Assembly: GCF_000614145.1 (NCBI RefSeq)
Contig: NZ_BAKK01000026.1
Span: forward strand, 1 to 62,125
Source of the DNA: Bacteroides faecichinchillae JCM 17102
GTDB lineage: Bacteria; Bacteroidota; Bacteroidia; Bacteroidales; Bacteroidaceae
Direction of reading: 5' to 3'
Length of the DNA stretch: 62,125 nt
The notes under the pieces were generated by a model, which did not search any database, had not been told where the DNA came from, and worked only from the letters and a program-made list of their open reading frames with translations. Shown here piece by piece: positions 31,287-40,253 of the stretch. Position 1 is the stretch's first letter. The number at the start of each line of letters is the position of its first letter. The position numbers and the translations under genes are program-made.

Positions 31287-32462
31287 ATGCTAGTAGTTGA
31301 TTTAGGAAAATGGATGAATAAAATCCTGATAGATTGGGGAATGGAACCCAAAATGGCGAATCGGTTTGATGAAACGGTAATCGCTATATTAATGATTGTT
31401 ATTGCAGTTGGACTAGATTATCTCTGTCAAGCGATTTTTGTGGGAGGAATGCGACAATATACCCGTCGGAAACCACATGTGTGGAATACTTTACTGATGA
31501 AACGTAGAGTGTTTCATAATTTGATTCATACGATTCCCGCTATCCTGATTTATGCTATGTTGCCAATGGCTTTTATTCGCGGGAAAGAATTGTTACTTAT
31601 TTCTCAAAAAGCTTGTACCATTTATATTATTTTTTCCCTATTGTTAGCTATTAACGGTATCTTATTGATGATTATGGACATTTATGATGGAAAAAAGTCA
31701 ATGAGGAACCGGCCGATGAAAGGGTTTATTCAAGTGTTACAAGTAATTCTTTTTTTTGTTGGTGGCATTGTTATCATTTCTATTATTGTGAATAAATCGC
31801 CGGCTAGTCTATTTGCAGGTTTGGGAGCTTCTGCTGCTATTTTGATGTTGGTATTTAAAGATTCTATTTTGGGGTTTGTTGCAGGTATTCAACTTTCTGC
31901 AAATGATATGATTCGTCCAGGGGATTGGGTAACTCTTCCTTCGGGTGATGCAAATGGTATTGTGCAGGAAATTACACTAAATACGGTTAAGATTCAAAAT
32001 TTTGATAATACAATTTCTACAATTCCGCCTTATACGTTGGTAAGTAGCTCTTTTCAAAATTGGAGAGGGATGGTGGAATCCGGTGGACGTCGGGTAATGA
32101 AGAATATTACGTTGGATTTGACAACACTCCAATTTTGCACTCCGGATATGTTGGACCGTTATCGGAAAGAAATCCCTTTAATGGCCGATTATCAGCCTGA
32201 TCAAGGAGTTATTCCTACTAATTCTCAGGTGTATCGCGTATATATAGAAAGATATTTATGTAGCCTTCCGATCGTAAATCAGGATTTGGATTTGATAATT
32301 AGTCAGAAGGAAGCTACAATGTACGGAGTACCTATACAGGTATATTTCTTTTCCAGAAATAAAATTTGGAAAGAATATGAGCGCATTCAGTCAGATATAT
32401 TCGATCACTTGTTGGCAATGGTACCGAAATTCGATCTGAAGGTTTATCAATATTCGGATTAG
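31287..32462 (+). CDS. MscS-family mechanosensitive channel (YbdG-like)
   Basis: This 391-residue inner-membrane protein has five or so hydrophobic helices in the first 190 residues. A pore helix segment is rich in Gly and Ala (SLFAGLGASAAILMLVFKD). The MscS beta domain follows (PGDWVTLPSGDANGIVQEI, TISTIPPYTLVSSSFQNW). The long insert between helices and the family length resemble the YbdG/YnaI class, which protects cells against osmotic downshock. It follows the terminator of the glycan operon and appears to be a single-gene unit. Confidence 0.88.
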   Translation: MLVVDLGKWMNKILIDWGMEPKMANRFDETVIAILMIVIAVGLDYLCQAIFVGGMRQYTRRKPHVWNTLLMKRRVFHNLIHTIPAILIYAMLPMAFIRGKELLLISQKACTIYIIFSLLLAINGILLMIMDIYDGKKSMRNRPMKGFIQVLQVILFFVGGIVIISIIVNKSPASLFAGLGASAAILMLVFKDSILGFVAGIQLSANDMIRPGDWVTLPSGDANGIVQEITLNTVKIQNFDNTISTIPPYTLVSSSFQNWRGMVESGGRRVMKNITLDLTTLQFCTPDMLDRYRKEIPLMADYQPDQGVIPTNSQVYRVYIERYLCSLPIVNQDLDLIISQKEATMYGVPIQVYFFSRNKIWKEYERIQSDIFDHLLAMVPKFDLKVYQYSD

Positions 32463-32550
32463 TGTTTCTTGAATTACATTTTGAACATAATATCTAATTT
32501 TCAACTATATCAAGTAGTTCTCAGGAGGTTTTTAAGACCATTATTTAGTT

Positions 32551-32616
32551 GTTTCTCAGCTATTAATAGTCTATGTTTTAAGTATTAATAATCAGTTTCT
32601 CAGACATTAATAGACT
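32551..32616. repeat. Two 22-bp imperfect direct repeats in the gap between convergent genes
   Basis: Copies at 32551-32572 and 32595-32616 match at 19 of 22 positions. Each starts GTTTCTCAG and contains the palindromic ATTAAT core. They lie between mscS and the leftward nuclease gene. No function is evident. Confidence 0.6.
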
Positions 32617-32702
32617 TTGTCAGTGTTGTAATGTGCTGAAAATGTGTAAAATATACGTTTAGAAACATTTTGTTGTATTGTATATGATGAATTATTTATT
32701 GA

Positions 32703-33863
32703 TTAATGCAAGATTAATTCAAAATCAGTATAAATAGGCAGATGATCACTGATTCCTCCTTGATATTTCATGCCTTTATAGGTGCGAAAGGGCTCATTAT
32801 CACCATATTTTTCGTCTTTGGTGAAAAGAAATGGAAGGCGGGAGATATCTGCTTTTTTGTCACTAGTGTAGAAATCGCTGGATTCATTAAGTAATGTACC
32901 CGATACGATCAGGTGATCGAGTAATCCCCATTCTCCATGATACTTGTAAGAACCGAAATTGCGAGACTTTGCTTTACGGGCAAGGAGATGATAGAGTTTT
33001 AATGGAGAAATAGATGGTATGGAAGAGTTTCTTGAAGTTACAGAAATCAGTTTTGTAATGGGCACCTCTTGTGCATCTAATACTTTCTGGATAGATTTAT
33101 TAGTAGGATAGTCATTGAAATCTCCCATTATAATTAGCTGGGGATGGAGACGTGTATGTAAAATACTATCGGCAGCTGTATGTAGAATCTGAGCGGTATA
33201 GAGACGATAAGGTTCAGATTCTTTAGCTCCACCTGAACGTGATGGAAAATGGCAGACTATTACATCTAAAGTGTCTCCCGTTAATAGTAAACCACAGACA
33301 TGTAACAGATCTCTCGTGGGACGATGTTGTTTGAAAGGGGGAATCGTTATAGAGCGGGAAGTTAAGAGTTTGAATACATCTCTTTGATAGAGTAAAGCGA
33401 CATCTATACCTCGTTCATCGGGAGAATGAGTTATAATATAACGATACCCCAATTCTTTTAAGGGAGAACGTCGGGTGAGATCACGTAATACGGAATCATT
33501 TTCAACTTCACAGAGTCCTACTAAAGCGGGAGGAGTCCATTCTCCAACTGCTGTGATTACTCGAGCAATCTCATTTAATTTCTTTTTATATTTCGTATAA
33601 TTCCAATGGCGGATCGCATCGGGAAGAAATTCATAGTCATTCTTTAAGGTATCATGATGAGTGTCGAAAAGATTTTCTAAATTCCATTCCATAATACGAA
33701 ATGGTATACGAGTCTTCATGGACATTTCTTGTGTCTGTCCCAGACTAAGAGAAACGATAAAGAAAGACATAGCAAAAAAGATTATGGCAGTAGCTAATTC
33801 TTTTTTGCTATCGCCATAACCTTTATGTGAATTTATCTGTCTGTTACTTCTTGGCAGGAACAT
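32703..33863 (-). CDS. Exported endonuclease/exonuclease/phosphatase family protein
   Basis: The open frame is up to 386 residues. A hydrophobic stretch at about residues 24-43 (TAIIFFAMSFFIVSLSLGQ) suggests a signal peptide with an overlong start, so the true start may be internal. The EEP fold is shown by MEWNLENLFDTHHD (metal-binding Asn/Asp), GLCEVEND (catalytic Glu), VIVCHFPSRSGG, IIMGDFNDYP (Asp-Asn pair) and ISDHLPIYTDF at the end. The substrate could be nucleic acid or a phosphoester. It overlaps the end of pepD by 20 bases and is probably expressed with it. Confidence 0.85.
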   Translation of the reverse strand: MFLPRSNRQINSHKGYGDSKKELATAIIFFAMSFFIVSLSLGQTQEMSMKTRIPFRIMEWNLENLFDTHHDTLKNDYEFLPDAIRHWNYTKYKKKLNEIARVITAVGEWTPPALVGLCEVENDSVLRDLTRRSPLKELGYRYIITHSPDERGIDVALLYQRDVFKLLTSRSITIPPFKQHRPTRDLLHVCGLLLTGDTLDVIVCHFPSRSGGAKESEPYRLYTAQILHTAADSILHTRLHPQLIIMGDFNDYPTNKSIQKVLDAQEVPITKLISVTSRNSSIPSISPLKLYHLLARKAKSRNFGSYKYHGEWGLLDHLIVSGTLLNESSDFYTSDKKADISRLPFLFTKDEKYGDNEPFRTYKGMKYQGGISDHLPIYTDFELILH

Positions 33864-35304
33864 GTACCAGAATATCCAACAAGTGCTTCCAGAACTTCTC
33901 TACAGTAGGGATTAACATCCTTTCGTCAGGAGAGTGTACTCCAATAAGAGTCGGTCCGAAAGAAACCATATCTAGGTTAGGATATTTATCTAGGAACAGA
34001 CCGCATTCCAATCCTGCATGGATTGCTTTTACTTTAGCTTCTACTCCGAACAAACGTTTATAAGATTCGGTCGCTACTTCCAGAATAGCTGAATGCGGAT
34101 TGGGTTTCCAACCGGGATAACCTTCACCGAAAGTAACAATAGCACCTGCTAATTGGAAAACAGCGCGAACAGTGTTTGCCATATCATTACGAGCAGACAG
34201 GATAGAGCTACGTTGGCTTGTCTCGATGCGAATAATGTGGTTAGGTTTCATCTTGACAGATGCAAGATTTGTAGAAGTTTCTACCAATCCTGGAATATCT
34301 TGGCTCATAGCATATACACCATGTGGAACTGCATATAATGCTTTTAACAAGCGTGATGTGGTATCTTGGTCTATCGCAGTGGAACGAGGAGACTCTGATT
34401 CGAGGATCAGTTCCAGGTCCGGTTCAATAACAGCAAGTTCATTTTCTATTTCACTGATGAAGATGTTCAGTTCAGTGCGAACATCATGCTTTGCAGCTTC
34501 GGGCACAGCACAGACGGCATATGCTTCGCGAGGGATGGCATTACGTAAATTACCTCCATTAATCTCGCAAAGATACAAATCTTGTCTGGCGGCCATACGA
34601 CTAAGGAAACGGTTTAATATCTTGTTTGCATTTCCTCTGCCCAGATGAATATCAGCACCGGAATGTCCACCTTTCAAACCTTTTACTTCTACTTTAAAGA
34701 AGTAATATCCGGCAGGAACTTCTACATCTTTGTATTCGAATTCCGCAACAGAGTCAATACCTCCGGCACATCCGATAAAAATTTCTCCTTCATCTTCTGA
34801 GTCAAGATTCAACAGGATATCACCACTCATAAAGCCTTCTTTAAGGGCAAAAGCTCCGGTCAGTCCGGTTTCTTCGTCTACAGTAAAAAGACATTCCAAC
34901 GGACCATGTTCAATACTGTCATCAGCAAGAATGGCAAGTTCGGTGGCTACACCGATACCATTGTCGGCCCCAAGAGTTGTTCCTTTAGCTTTCAGCCATT
35001 CTCCATCTATTTCAGTTTCAATGGGATCGGTCAGGAAATCATGTTGAACATTGTTGTTCTTTTCGCACACCATATCGATATGTGACTGCAATACGACGGT
35101 CTGGAGATTTTCTTTTCCTGGGGTAGCAGGTTTCTTGATCAGAACGTTACCTGATTCATCTACTTTGGTTTCCAGGTTATGTTTAGCTCCGAATGCCTTC
35201 AGGTAGGCAATCATTTTCTCTTCCTTCTTCGAAGGGCGAGGCACTTGACAAATTTCTTCGAAATACTTAAATACGCCAGCCGGCTTTAAATCTTTTTTTT
35301 CCAT
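33844..35304 (-). CDS. pepD: Aminoacyl-histidine dipeptidase (peptidase D, M20 family)
   Basis: This 486-residue cytosolic metallopeptidase cleaves dipeptides, including beta-Ala-His and other Xaa-His forms. Zinc ligands and the catalytic base are visible: His in LQSHIDMVCE, Asp in TTLGADNGIG, Glu-Glu in FTVDEETGLTGA, Asp in LLNLDSEDEG, and a late His (KAIHAGLECG). The insert LKGGHSGADIHLGRGNA is typical of PepD. Length matches the family. It is the first gene of a leftward pair with the nuclease gene. Confidence 0.93.
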   Translation of the reverse strand: MEKKDLKPAGVFKYFEEICQVPRPSKKEEKMIAYLKAFGAKHNLETKVDESGNVLIKKPATPGKENLQTVVLQSHIDMVCEKNNNVQHDFLTDPIETEIDGEWLKAKGTTLGADNGIGVATELAILADDSIEHGPLECLFTVDEETGLTGAFALKEGFMSGDILLNLDSEDEGEIFIGCAGGIDSVAEFEYKDVEVPAGYYFFKVEVKGLKGGHSGADIHLGRGNANKILNRFLSRMAARQDLYLCEINGGNLRNAIPREAYAVCAVPEAAKHDVRTELNIFISEIENELAVIEPDLELILESESPRSTAIDQDTTSRLLKALYAVPHGVYAMSQDIPGLVETSTNLASVKMKPNHIIRIETSQRSSILSARNDMANTVRAVFQLAGAIVTFGEGYPGWKPNPHSAILEVATESYKRLFGVEAKVKAIHAGLECGLFLDKYPNLDMVSFGPTLIGVHSPDERMLIPTVEKFWKHLLDILVHVPAKK

Positions 35305-35410
35305 GCTATTTTAATTTATAAATAGAAATAGAGAGGCTATTCTTAGTCTCTTTTATTGCTAAATATGGTTAATTTGATTGACTTATCTGAACTCATATCT
35401 CATTAAAGCC

Positions 35411-35418
35411 TATCTTTG
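35411..35418 (+). promoter_or_regulatory. Bacteroides -7 element
   Basis: TATCTTTG lies 20 bp before the ATG at 35439. It serves the small membrane protein gene and the OmpH-like gene behind it. Confidence 0.6.
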
Positions 35419-35438
35419 CACTCACAAAATTAATAGAA

Positions 35439-35672
35439 ATGGTTGAGACTATACTGATAACTTTGTTAATAGTTGCTATTTCCCTTGTATTATTAGGGGT
35501 GAAAGTATTCTTTACGAAGAGCGGGAAGTTCCCGAATGGTCATGTGAGTGGAAATAAAGCGTTGCGTAAAAAGGGGATAGGTTGTGTACAATCACAAGAT
35601 CGGGAAGCGCAGAAGAAGTCACGTTTTTCTATTGAGGAATTGGAAAAAGCCTTAAACGATAGTATGAACTAA
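35439..35672 (+). CDS. Small single-pass membrane protein of unknown function
   Basis: This 77-residue protein has one N-terminal transmembrane helix (residues 4-25) and a basic, soluble tail containing ALRKKGIGCVQSQ. It looks like a conserved Bacteroidetes hypothetical, often seen next to OmpH-like genes. No enzymatic motif is present. It is 20 bp upstream of the OmpH-like gene and shares its promoter. Confidence 0.75.
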   Translation: MVETILITLLIVAISLVLLGVKVFFTKSGKFPNGHVSGNKALRKKGIGCVQSQDREAQKKSRFSIEELEKALNDSMN

Positions 35673-35692
35673 TTAATTAAAAACAATATTTT

Positions 35693-36307
35693 ATGGTTAT
35701 GAATAGAATGAACTACCTCATGAACGGTTTGGCTGCTCTTGCGTTCATTATTTTATTTTCACAATGCGCTGGCAAAGCTGATAATCAAACTGCTACTACT
35801 ACTCCAACTCAAACTAATGCCGAACTTGCAGGAATTAAAATTGCTTATGTTGAAATAGATACGCTATTGACTAAATACAACTTCTGTATTGACTTGAATG
35901 AAGCAATGATGAAAAAGAATGAGAATATTCGATTAACATTGACAGAAAGAGCTAATGCTTTGAAAAAGGAACAACAGGAATGGCAGAAGAAGTATGAAAA
36001 TAATGCTTTCCTTTCACCAGAAAGAGCTCAACAAGAATATAATCGTCTTACTAAAATGGAACAGGATTTACAGGAGCTTAGTACTAAACTTCAAAATGGT
36101 TTGATGGAAGAAAATAACAAAAACAGTTTGATGTTTCGTGATTCTATCAATGCTTTCTTGAAAGAATATAATAAGGCACATGGTTATAACCTGATTTTTA
36201 GCAATACAGGATTTGATAATTTGCTATATGCTGATAGCGTTTTTAATATTACTAAAGAAATTGTAGATGGATTGAATGCTAGATATTCATCTCCTTCTAA
36301 GAAATAA
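35693..36307 (+). CDS. OmpH/Skp-like periplasmic lipoprotein
   Basis: The protein is up to 204 residues; an ATG at 35699 is an equally good start. A lipobox (LFSQCAG) follows the hydrophobic leader. Residues 50-200 match the Skp/OmpH family: IKIAYVEIDTLLTKYNF at the start of the domain, then long charged helices forming the tentacle coiled coil, then GYNLIFSNTG and a C-terminal NITKEIVDGLN. Family members chaperone outer-membrane proteins in the periplasm. It is followed by a clear terminator. Confidence 0.85.
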   Translation: MVMNRMNYLMNGLAALAFIILFSQCAGKADNQTATTTPTQTNAELAGIKIAYVEIDTLLTKYNFCIDLNEAMMKKNENIRLTLTERANALKKEQQEWQKKYENNAFLSPERAQQEYNRLTKMEQDLQELSTKLQNGLMEENNKNSLMFRDSINAFLKEYNKAHGYNLIFSNTGFDNLLYADSVFNITKEIVDGLNARYSSPSKK

Positions 36308-36321
36308 AAATATTCATAAAT

Positions 36322-36360
36322 AACTCCTTTCCTTTCTATAGGGGAGGAGTTCACTTTTTT
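36322..36360 (+). terminator. Rho-independent terminator after the OmpH-like gene
   Basis: AACTCCTTTCC pairs with GGGGAGGAGTT around a short AT loop, followed by CAC and a six-T run ending at 36360. Confidence 0.75.
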
Positions 36361-36410
36361 ATATTTCTTGTGTGCCTGTTTAAAACTGTAAAGTTGCAAA
36401 TAGGCTTTTT

Positions 36411-36752
36411 TTATTGTTTCTCTTTCTCCTCTTCTTGAGGAATTCGGAAAGCGGTGTAGAGTTCTAGAACCGCTGCTATGGTAAGACAGGCAATCCATTC
36501 ATTTCCATGGGTGGTAAACATAAAAGCTCCGGTTAAGACCAATGCGAGTGCTCCGAATATTTGTTGGATACGCAAACGTTTAAGGGTTTTGCTTTTTCCT
36601 TTAACTGGAGTATTTACTTGTGCCAATGCAATAAATCCGGCTCCGATAGTATATATGTAAGGAGCATAAATCCAACCGGTAATGTAAATCGCAGCTCCGG
36701 TGAGAGCCATTACAGCTCCTACAATAAAAAGGGCGGGTACTAATTGCTTCAT
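36411..36752 (-). CDS. Small multi-pass membrane protein of unknown function
   Basis: This 113-residue protein has about four hydrophobic helices (for example LVPALFIVGAVMALTGAAIY and a later GALALVLTGAFMF) and a charged tail of Glu and Lys. I recognise no named family. It overlaps the end of the FtsB/DivIC-like gene by four bases (ATGA), so the two are coupled. Confidence 0.75.
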   Translation of the reverse strand: MKQLVPALFIVGAVMALTGAAIYITGWIYAPYIYTIGAGFIALAQVNTPVKGKSKTLKRLRIQQIFGALALVLTGAFMFTTHGNEWIACLTIAAVLELYTAFRIPQEEEKEKQ

Positions 36753-37051
36753 TGATTATCTTCAAAAACGTAAATATCTTCGTTCGGCTTCTTCATCAGA
36801 TATTTCTCTCGAGCTATTTGCTCGATTGCATCTGGATTAGAGTTTAGTTCGTTGAGACGTTTGGTGTTCTCTTCGTAATCTCCCCGATATTTCTCTATCT
36901 CTTCTTTTAATTGGCTGATTTCCCGTTCATATCCAAAGCGGCGGACCAGACTGTTTTCGTCCAGAAAGCCAATGATAACAGCAAATGCACTAATAGTAAT
37001 AATATACTTGTGCTTGCATATAAAATTCCAGATAGTGATGAGTTTGCCCAT
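36749..37051 (-). CDS. FtsB/DivIC-family septum formation initiator
   Basis: This 100-residue protein has a short cytoplasmic N-terminus, one transmembrane helix (about residues 15-33), then a coiled coil (REISQLKEEIEKYRGDYEENT) and the conserved IEQIAREKYLMKKPNED segment. That arrangement is diagnostic of the FtsB/DivIC divisome family. It should act at the division septum with FtsL- and FtsQ-like partners. It is expressed leftward with a small membrane protein, divergent from dnaX. Confidence 0.88.
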   Translation of the reverse strand: MGKLITIWNFICKHKYIITISAFAVIIGFLDENSLVRRFGYEREISQLKEEIEKYRGDYEENTKRLNELNSNPDAIEQIAREKYLMKKPNEDIYVFEDNQ

Positions 37052-37072
37052 AAATTCTCTTTTTTATATCTG

Positions 37073-37080
37073 CAAAGATA
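37073..37080 (-). promoter_or_regulatory. Bacteroides -7 element for the FtsB/DivIC-like gene
   Basis: The minus strand reads TATCTTTG, 21 bp before the ATG at 37051. Confidence 0.6.
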
Positions 37081-37158
37081 AGACTAATAACTTAAAAACT
37101 TATAGCTTCGGGTTTAAAACTTCTCTATCTAACCTTTATTACTTATCACTTTTTTGTG

Positions 37159-37166
37159 TACATTTG
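37159..37166 (+). promoter_or_regulatory. Candidate Bacteroides -7 element for dnaX
   Basis: TACATTTG fits TAnnTTTG on the plus strand and lies about 100 bp before the dnaX ATG at 37270. With the minus-strand element at 37073-37080 it would form a divergent promoter region. Confidence 0.5.
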
Positions 37167-37269
37167 CACTGAAAGCGATAAATGGTCTTACCTGCATTGA
37201 TCAGGTATGCTTTAATTTACTTTATTCGCTCTATTTTTCAGAAACTCAAAAACAGAGAGAACCCCGGAT

Positions 37270-39141
37270 ATGGAAAACTATATTGTATCAGCTCGTAAAT
37301 ATCGTCCGTCCACTTTTGAATCAGTGGTAGGGCAACGAGCACTGACTACTACACTGAAGAATGCAATTGCTACACAGAAACTGGCTCATGCTTATTTGTT
37401 TTGCGGACCACGCGGAGTGGGCAAGACGACATGTGCACGTATTTTCGCCAAGACCATAAATTGTATGACGCCTACTGCAGATGGTGAGGCGTGTAACGAA
37501 TGTGAATCTTGTATTGCTTTCAATGAGCAGCGGTCATATAATATACACGAACTTGATGCTGCTTCCAATAATTCGGTGGATGATATTCGCCAATTAGTGG
37601 AGCAAGTGCGTATTCCGCCACAGATTGGTAAGTACAAGGTTTACATCATTGATGAGGTTCATATGCTTTCAGCGTCTGCTTTTAATGCATTTCTGAAAAC
37701 CTTGGAAGAACCACCTCGTCATGCAATTTTTATTCTTGCTACAACAGAGAAACATAAGATTCTTCCTACGATTCTTTCTCGTTGCCAGATTTATGATTTC
37801 AACCGAATCGGCGTTGAAGATACGGTGGAACATCTGTCGTATGTTGCTTCAAAAGAAGGAATTATGGCAGAGCCAGAAGCTTTAAACGTGATTGCTCTGA
37901 AAGCGGATGGAGGTATGCGTGATGCGTTGTCTATTTTCGATCAGGTAGTGAGTTTTACGGGGGGAAATATCACCTATAAAAGTGTGATTGAGAATCTCAA
38001 TGTCCTGGATTATGAATATTACTTTCGTTTGACTGATTGTTTTTTGGAAAATAAGGTAAGTGATGCATTGTTGCTTTTCAATGATGTGTTGAATAAGGGA
38101 TTTGATGGAAGTCATTTTATTACAGGTCTTTCTTCTCATTTTCGTGATTTGTTGGTAAGCAAAGATATTGTTACTATCTCGTTGTTAGAAGTAGGGGCCA
38201 GTATACGCCAACGTTATCAGGAACAGGCCCAAAAATGCCCGTTGCCTTTCTTATATCGTGCTATGAAGTTGTGCAATGATTGCGATTTAAATTATCGTGC
38301 TAGCAAAAATAAACGTTTGCTGGTTGAATTGGCTTTGATACAGGTTGCACAACTTACTGCCGAGGGAGATGACCTAAGTGGTGGGCGTAGCCCTAAAAAG
38401 ACTCTAAACCCAGTATTTACTCAACCTGCTGTTGCTCAGCAACCGCAGGTTAATACTACATCACCTGCTCATCAGTCTGTAGTTCACCCAACTTCATCAA
38501 TGGTTGGAACGAAAGCTCCTAACAGTGCTGCTACAACTCGACAATCACAGGTGGCTGCAACAACAGTTGCAAAATCCGCAACTCCTTCTGCAGGTACATC
38601 GAATGTCGCTTCTCAGGGAGTAGGAATCTCACCTATAGTTAGAGAGGAGAAGAAGATTCCAGTAATGAAGATGTCGAGTTTGGGGGTATCTATCAAACAT
38701 CCTCAACGGGAACAGATTACTCAAAATGTAACTACAACTAATGTTACTAATGTTCAAGTGCAATCGGAAGAGGATTTTATATTCAACGATCGAGATTTGA
38801 ATTATTATTGGCAGGAATATGCCGGGCAGTTACCTAAAGAACAAGTAGCTATTGCTAAACGTATGCAAGGGCTTCGTCCTGTGCTAATAGGTAATTCGAC
38901 CTCTTTTGAAGTAGTAGTTGATAATGAGATTGCTGCTAGGGATTTTACAGCTTTGATTCCTGAAATTCAAGATTATCTTCGTAGAGGTTTGAAGAATAGT
39001 AAAGTGTTGATGACTGTACGGGTGAGTGCACCCACTGAGACGATTCGGGCTGTAGGTCGTGTTGAAAAGTTCCAGATGATGGCGCAAAAGAATCAAGCAT
39101 TAATGCAATTAAAAGATGAGTTTGGATTGGAGCTTTATTAG
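37270..39141 (+). CDS. dnaX: DNA polymerase III subunit gamma/tau
   Basis: This 623-residue clamp-loader ATPase has Walker A (FCGPRGVGKTTCARIF), a four-cysteine zinc module (CMTPTADGEACNECESC), Walker B with IIDEVHML, the SRC sensor motif (ILSRCQIYDF) and sensor 2 (GGMRDALSIFDQ). Domain III follows to about residue 370. A low-complexity Gln/Thr/Ala/Pro linker spans about 375-470, and a C-terminal domain after about 490 probably binds the polymerase. Length is typical of Bacteroides DnaX. Confidence 0.95.
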   Translation: MENYIVSARKYRPSTFESVVGQRALTTTLKNAIATQKLAHAYLFCGPRGVGKTTCARIFAKTINCMTPTADGEACNECESCIAFNEQRSYNIHELDAASNNSVDDIRQLVEQVRIPPQIGKYKVYIIDEVHMLSASAFNAFLKTLEEPPRHAIFILATTEKHKILPTILSRCQIYDFNRIGVEDTVEHLSYVASKEGIMAEPEALNVIALKADGGMRDALSIFDQVVSFTGGNITYKSVIENLNVLDYEYYFRLTDCFLENKVSDALLLFNDVLNKGFDGSHFITGLSSHFRDLLVSKDIVTISLLEVGASIRQRYQEQAQKCPLPFLYRAMKLCNDCDLNYRASKNKRLLVELALIQVAQLTAEGDDLSGGRSPKKTLNPVFTQPAVAQQPQVNTTSPAHQSVVHPTSSMVGTKAPNSAATTRQSQVAATTVAKSATPSAGTSNVASQGVGISPIVREEKKIPVMKMSSLGVSIKHPQREQITQNVTTTNVTNVQVQSEEDFIFNDRDLNYYWQEYAGQLPKEQVAIAKRMQGLRPVLIGNSTSFEVVVDNEIAARDFTALIPEIQDYLRRGLKNSKVLMTVRVSAPTETIRAVGRVEKFQMMAQKNQALMQLKDEFGLELY

Positions 39142-39192
39142 TATATTAAGGTTTGTTTTGTTAGTTGGGAAAGGGAGAACTTCTAATAGTAG

Positions 39193-39240
39193 ATACGGAT
39201 GAAATAAAACTTCATATTATAAGTTTTATTATCCGTATTT
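39193..39240 (+). terminator. Strong terminator after dnaX
   Basis: ATACGGAT plus AATAAAACTT on the left pairs with AAGTTTTATT plus ATCCGTAT on the right, with an eight-base loop and a final T-run. It probably acts in both directions, between dnaX and the convergent PspC gene. Confidence 0.75.
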
Positions 39241-39287
39241 AAAAGATAATAAATATTTGCTTTTAAATTCTTACTCTATCTGGTGGA

Positions 39288-39527
39288 TTATCTTTCATTA
39301 TGTATTCGTTCATTCATACGATCCTTGTATCCGTCACTAGGTGTTTTCCCCGGCATAATAATCCATAGGATAATATATATAATTACTCCGGCAAAAGCAG
39401 TAAAGAAAGTTACTAATACATAGACTATTCTTAGCAAGGTGGTATCCCAGCCAAAATATTCAGCAATTCCTGCGCATACACCCGCAATCATTCGATGGGT
39501 AGAGCGGGTTAATTTTTTATTTTCCAT
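39288..39527 (-). CDS. PspC-domain membrane protein
   Basis: This 79-residue protein is a stand-alone PspC domain: MIAGVCAGIAEYFGWD followed by two hydrophobic helices ending in ILWIIMPGKTPSDG. PspC proteins belong to envelope stress responses in other bacteria. The role here is not shown by context. It is a single-gene unit, convergent with dnaX. Confidence 0.88.
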   Translation of the reverse strand: MENKKLTRSTHRMIAGVCAGIAEYFGWDTTLLRIVYVLVTFFTAFAGVIIYIILWIIMPGKTPSDGYKDRMNERIHNER

Positions 39528-39843
39528 AAGTTTTATTTTTTCAGTTTATAGTCTTAAATGTTTTTTCGTTATATCTGTTTTTGATAAACCAATAAATGAA
39601 GAATTTCTAATGATTTGATTGTACCTTTTATTGAGTTCTTAATCTCATCTTTCTTGGTTTCTTTTAATAGTCGATACATTTGTTTGATTAACTTTAAAAT
39701 CTATTCATTCTTTAATAGATTTTAAAGTGGTTAATGCAAATATAATAAAACTAACTAAGAAACGATAGATATACTTCAATTAATATAGGATCTGATAAAT
39801 ATATACAGTAAAAAAGTACAGCAACCAAGAGTATAATGAGGGT
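39528..39843. other. AT-rich intergenic stretch upstream of the PspC gene
   Basis: No gene was found. Short imperfect repeats of a CTATTAATAG/TTTAATAGATTTTAAAG type occur near 39660-39730 but define no clear element. The region leads into an integrase relic and tRNA-His. Confidence 0.4.
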
Positions 39844-39975
39844 CTAAATTAGGAAACTATTAGGAAACAAAAGCCCTGATTCAACCTTTCTGTCCTGTGT
39901 AAATCTCACCTTAACGTTATAAGTACCGTCACTTCTTTGTTTGTCCCGTTGGACTTCCGCTTTAATTGTCAGCAT
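39844..39975 (-). pseudogene. N-terminal fragment of a tyrosine integrase
   Basis: A 43-codon minus-strand frame begins MLTIKAEVQRDKQRSDGTYN and continues VKVRFTQDRKVESG before a stop. This is the arm-type N-terminal domain seen in many Bacteroides phage/transposon integrases (short beta-strand, KxDGTYNVK, then R.T..RK). The rest of the integrase is absent. It lies about 140 bp from the 3' end of tRNA-His and points away from it, consistent with a remnant of an element once integrated at that tRNA. Confidence 0.65.
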
Positions 39976-40074
39976 CTTAATCTGTTAATTGGGGGGCAAC
40001 AATAGGTCAACAACAAGGAAGATTAAGCAATGTTGGGCATGATTTCAGTCTCCAAATTCCCACTACCAACAAAA

Positions 40075-40113
40075 AAGAAACCCTTATAAGTACTTGACTT
40101 ACAAGGGTTTCTT
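40075..40113 (-). terminator. Terminator of tRNA-His
   Basis: AAGAAACCCTTATAAG and CTTACAAGGGTTTCTT form a near-perfect 16-bp stem with a seven-base loop. On the minus strand it is followed by a six-T run, directly after the tRNA 3' end. Confidence 0.85.
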
Positions 40114-40117
40114 GGGG

Positions 40118-40191
40118 GGTGGAAGACCGGACTCGAACCGGCGACATTCAGAACCACAATCTGACGCTCTAACCAACTGAACTACATCCAC
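40118..40191 (-). tRNA. tRNA-His (anticodon GTG)
   Basis: On the minus strand the gene begins GTGGATG, has a D arm (GTTCAGTTGGTTAGAGC), and an anticodon arm TCAGA-TTGTGGT-TCTGA, which gives anticodon GTG. The T arm is GCCGG-TTCGAGT-CCGGT, and the 3' acceptor half is CTTCCAC. The acceptor stem pairs except for one T:T at the sixth pair. A G precedes position 1, as expected for tRNA-His. The 3' CCA is not encoded. Confidence 0.93.
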
Positions 40192-40217
40192 CATGTTTGC
40201 GTTTCTCTAACGCGGTG

Positions 40218-40248
40218 CAAAGATAGATATAATCTTTAAATCTCCAAA
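40218..40248 (-). promoter_or_regulatory. Complete Bacteroides promoter for tRNA-His
   Basis: On the minus strand, TTTG (-33) is at 40245-40248 and TATCTTTG (-7) at 40218-40225, with a 19-bp spacer. This is a full consensus match, about 26 bp before the tRNA 5' end. Confidence 0.8.
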
Positions 40249-40253
40249 AAAAT

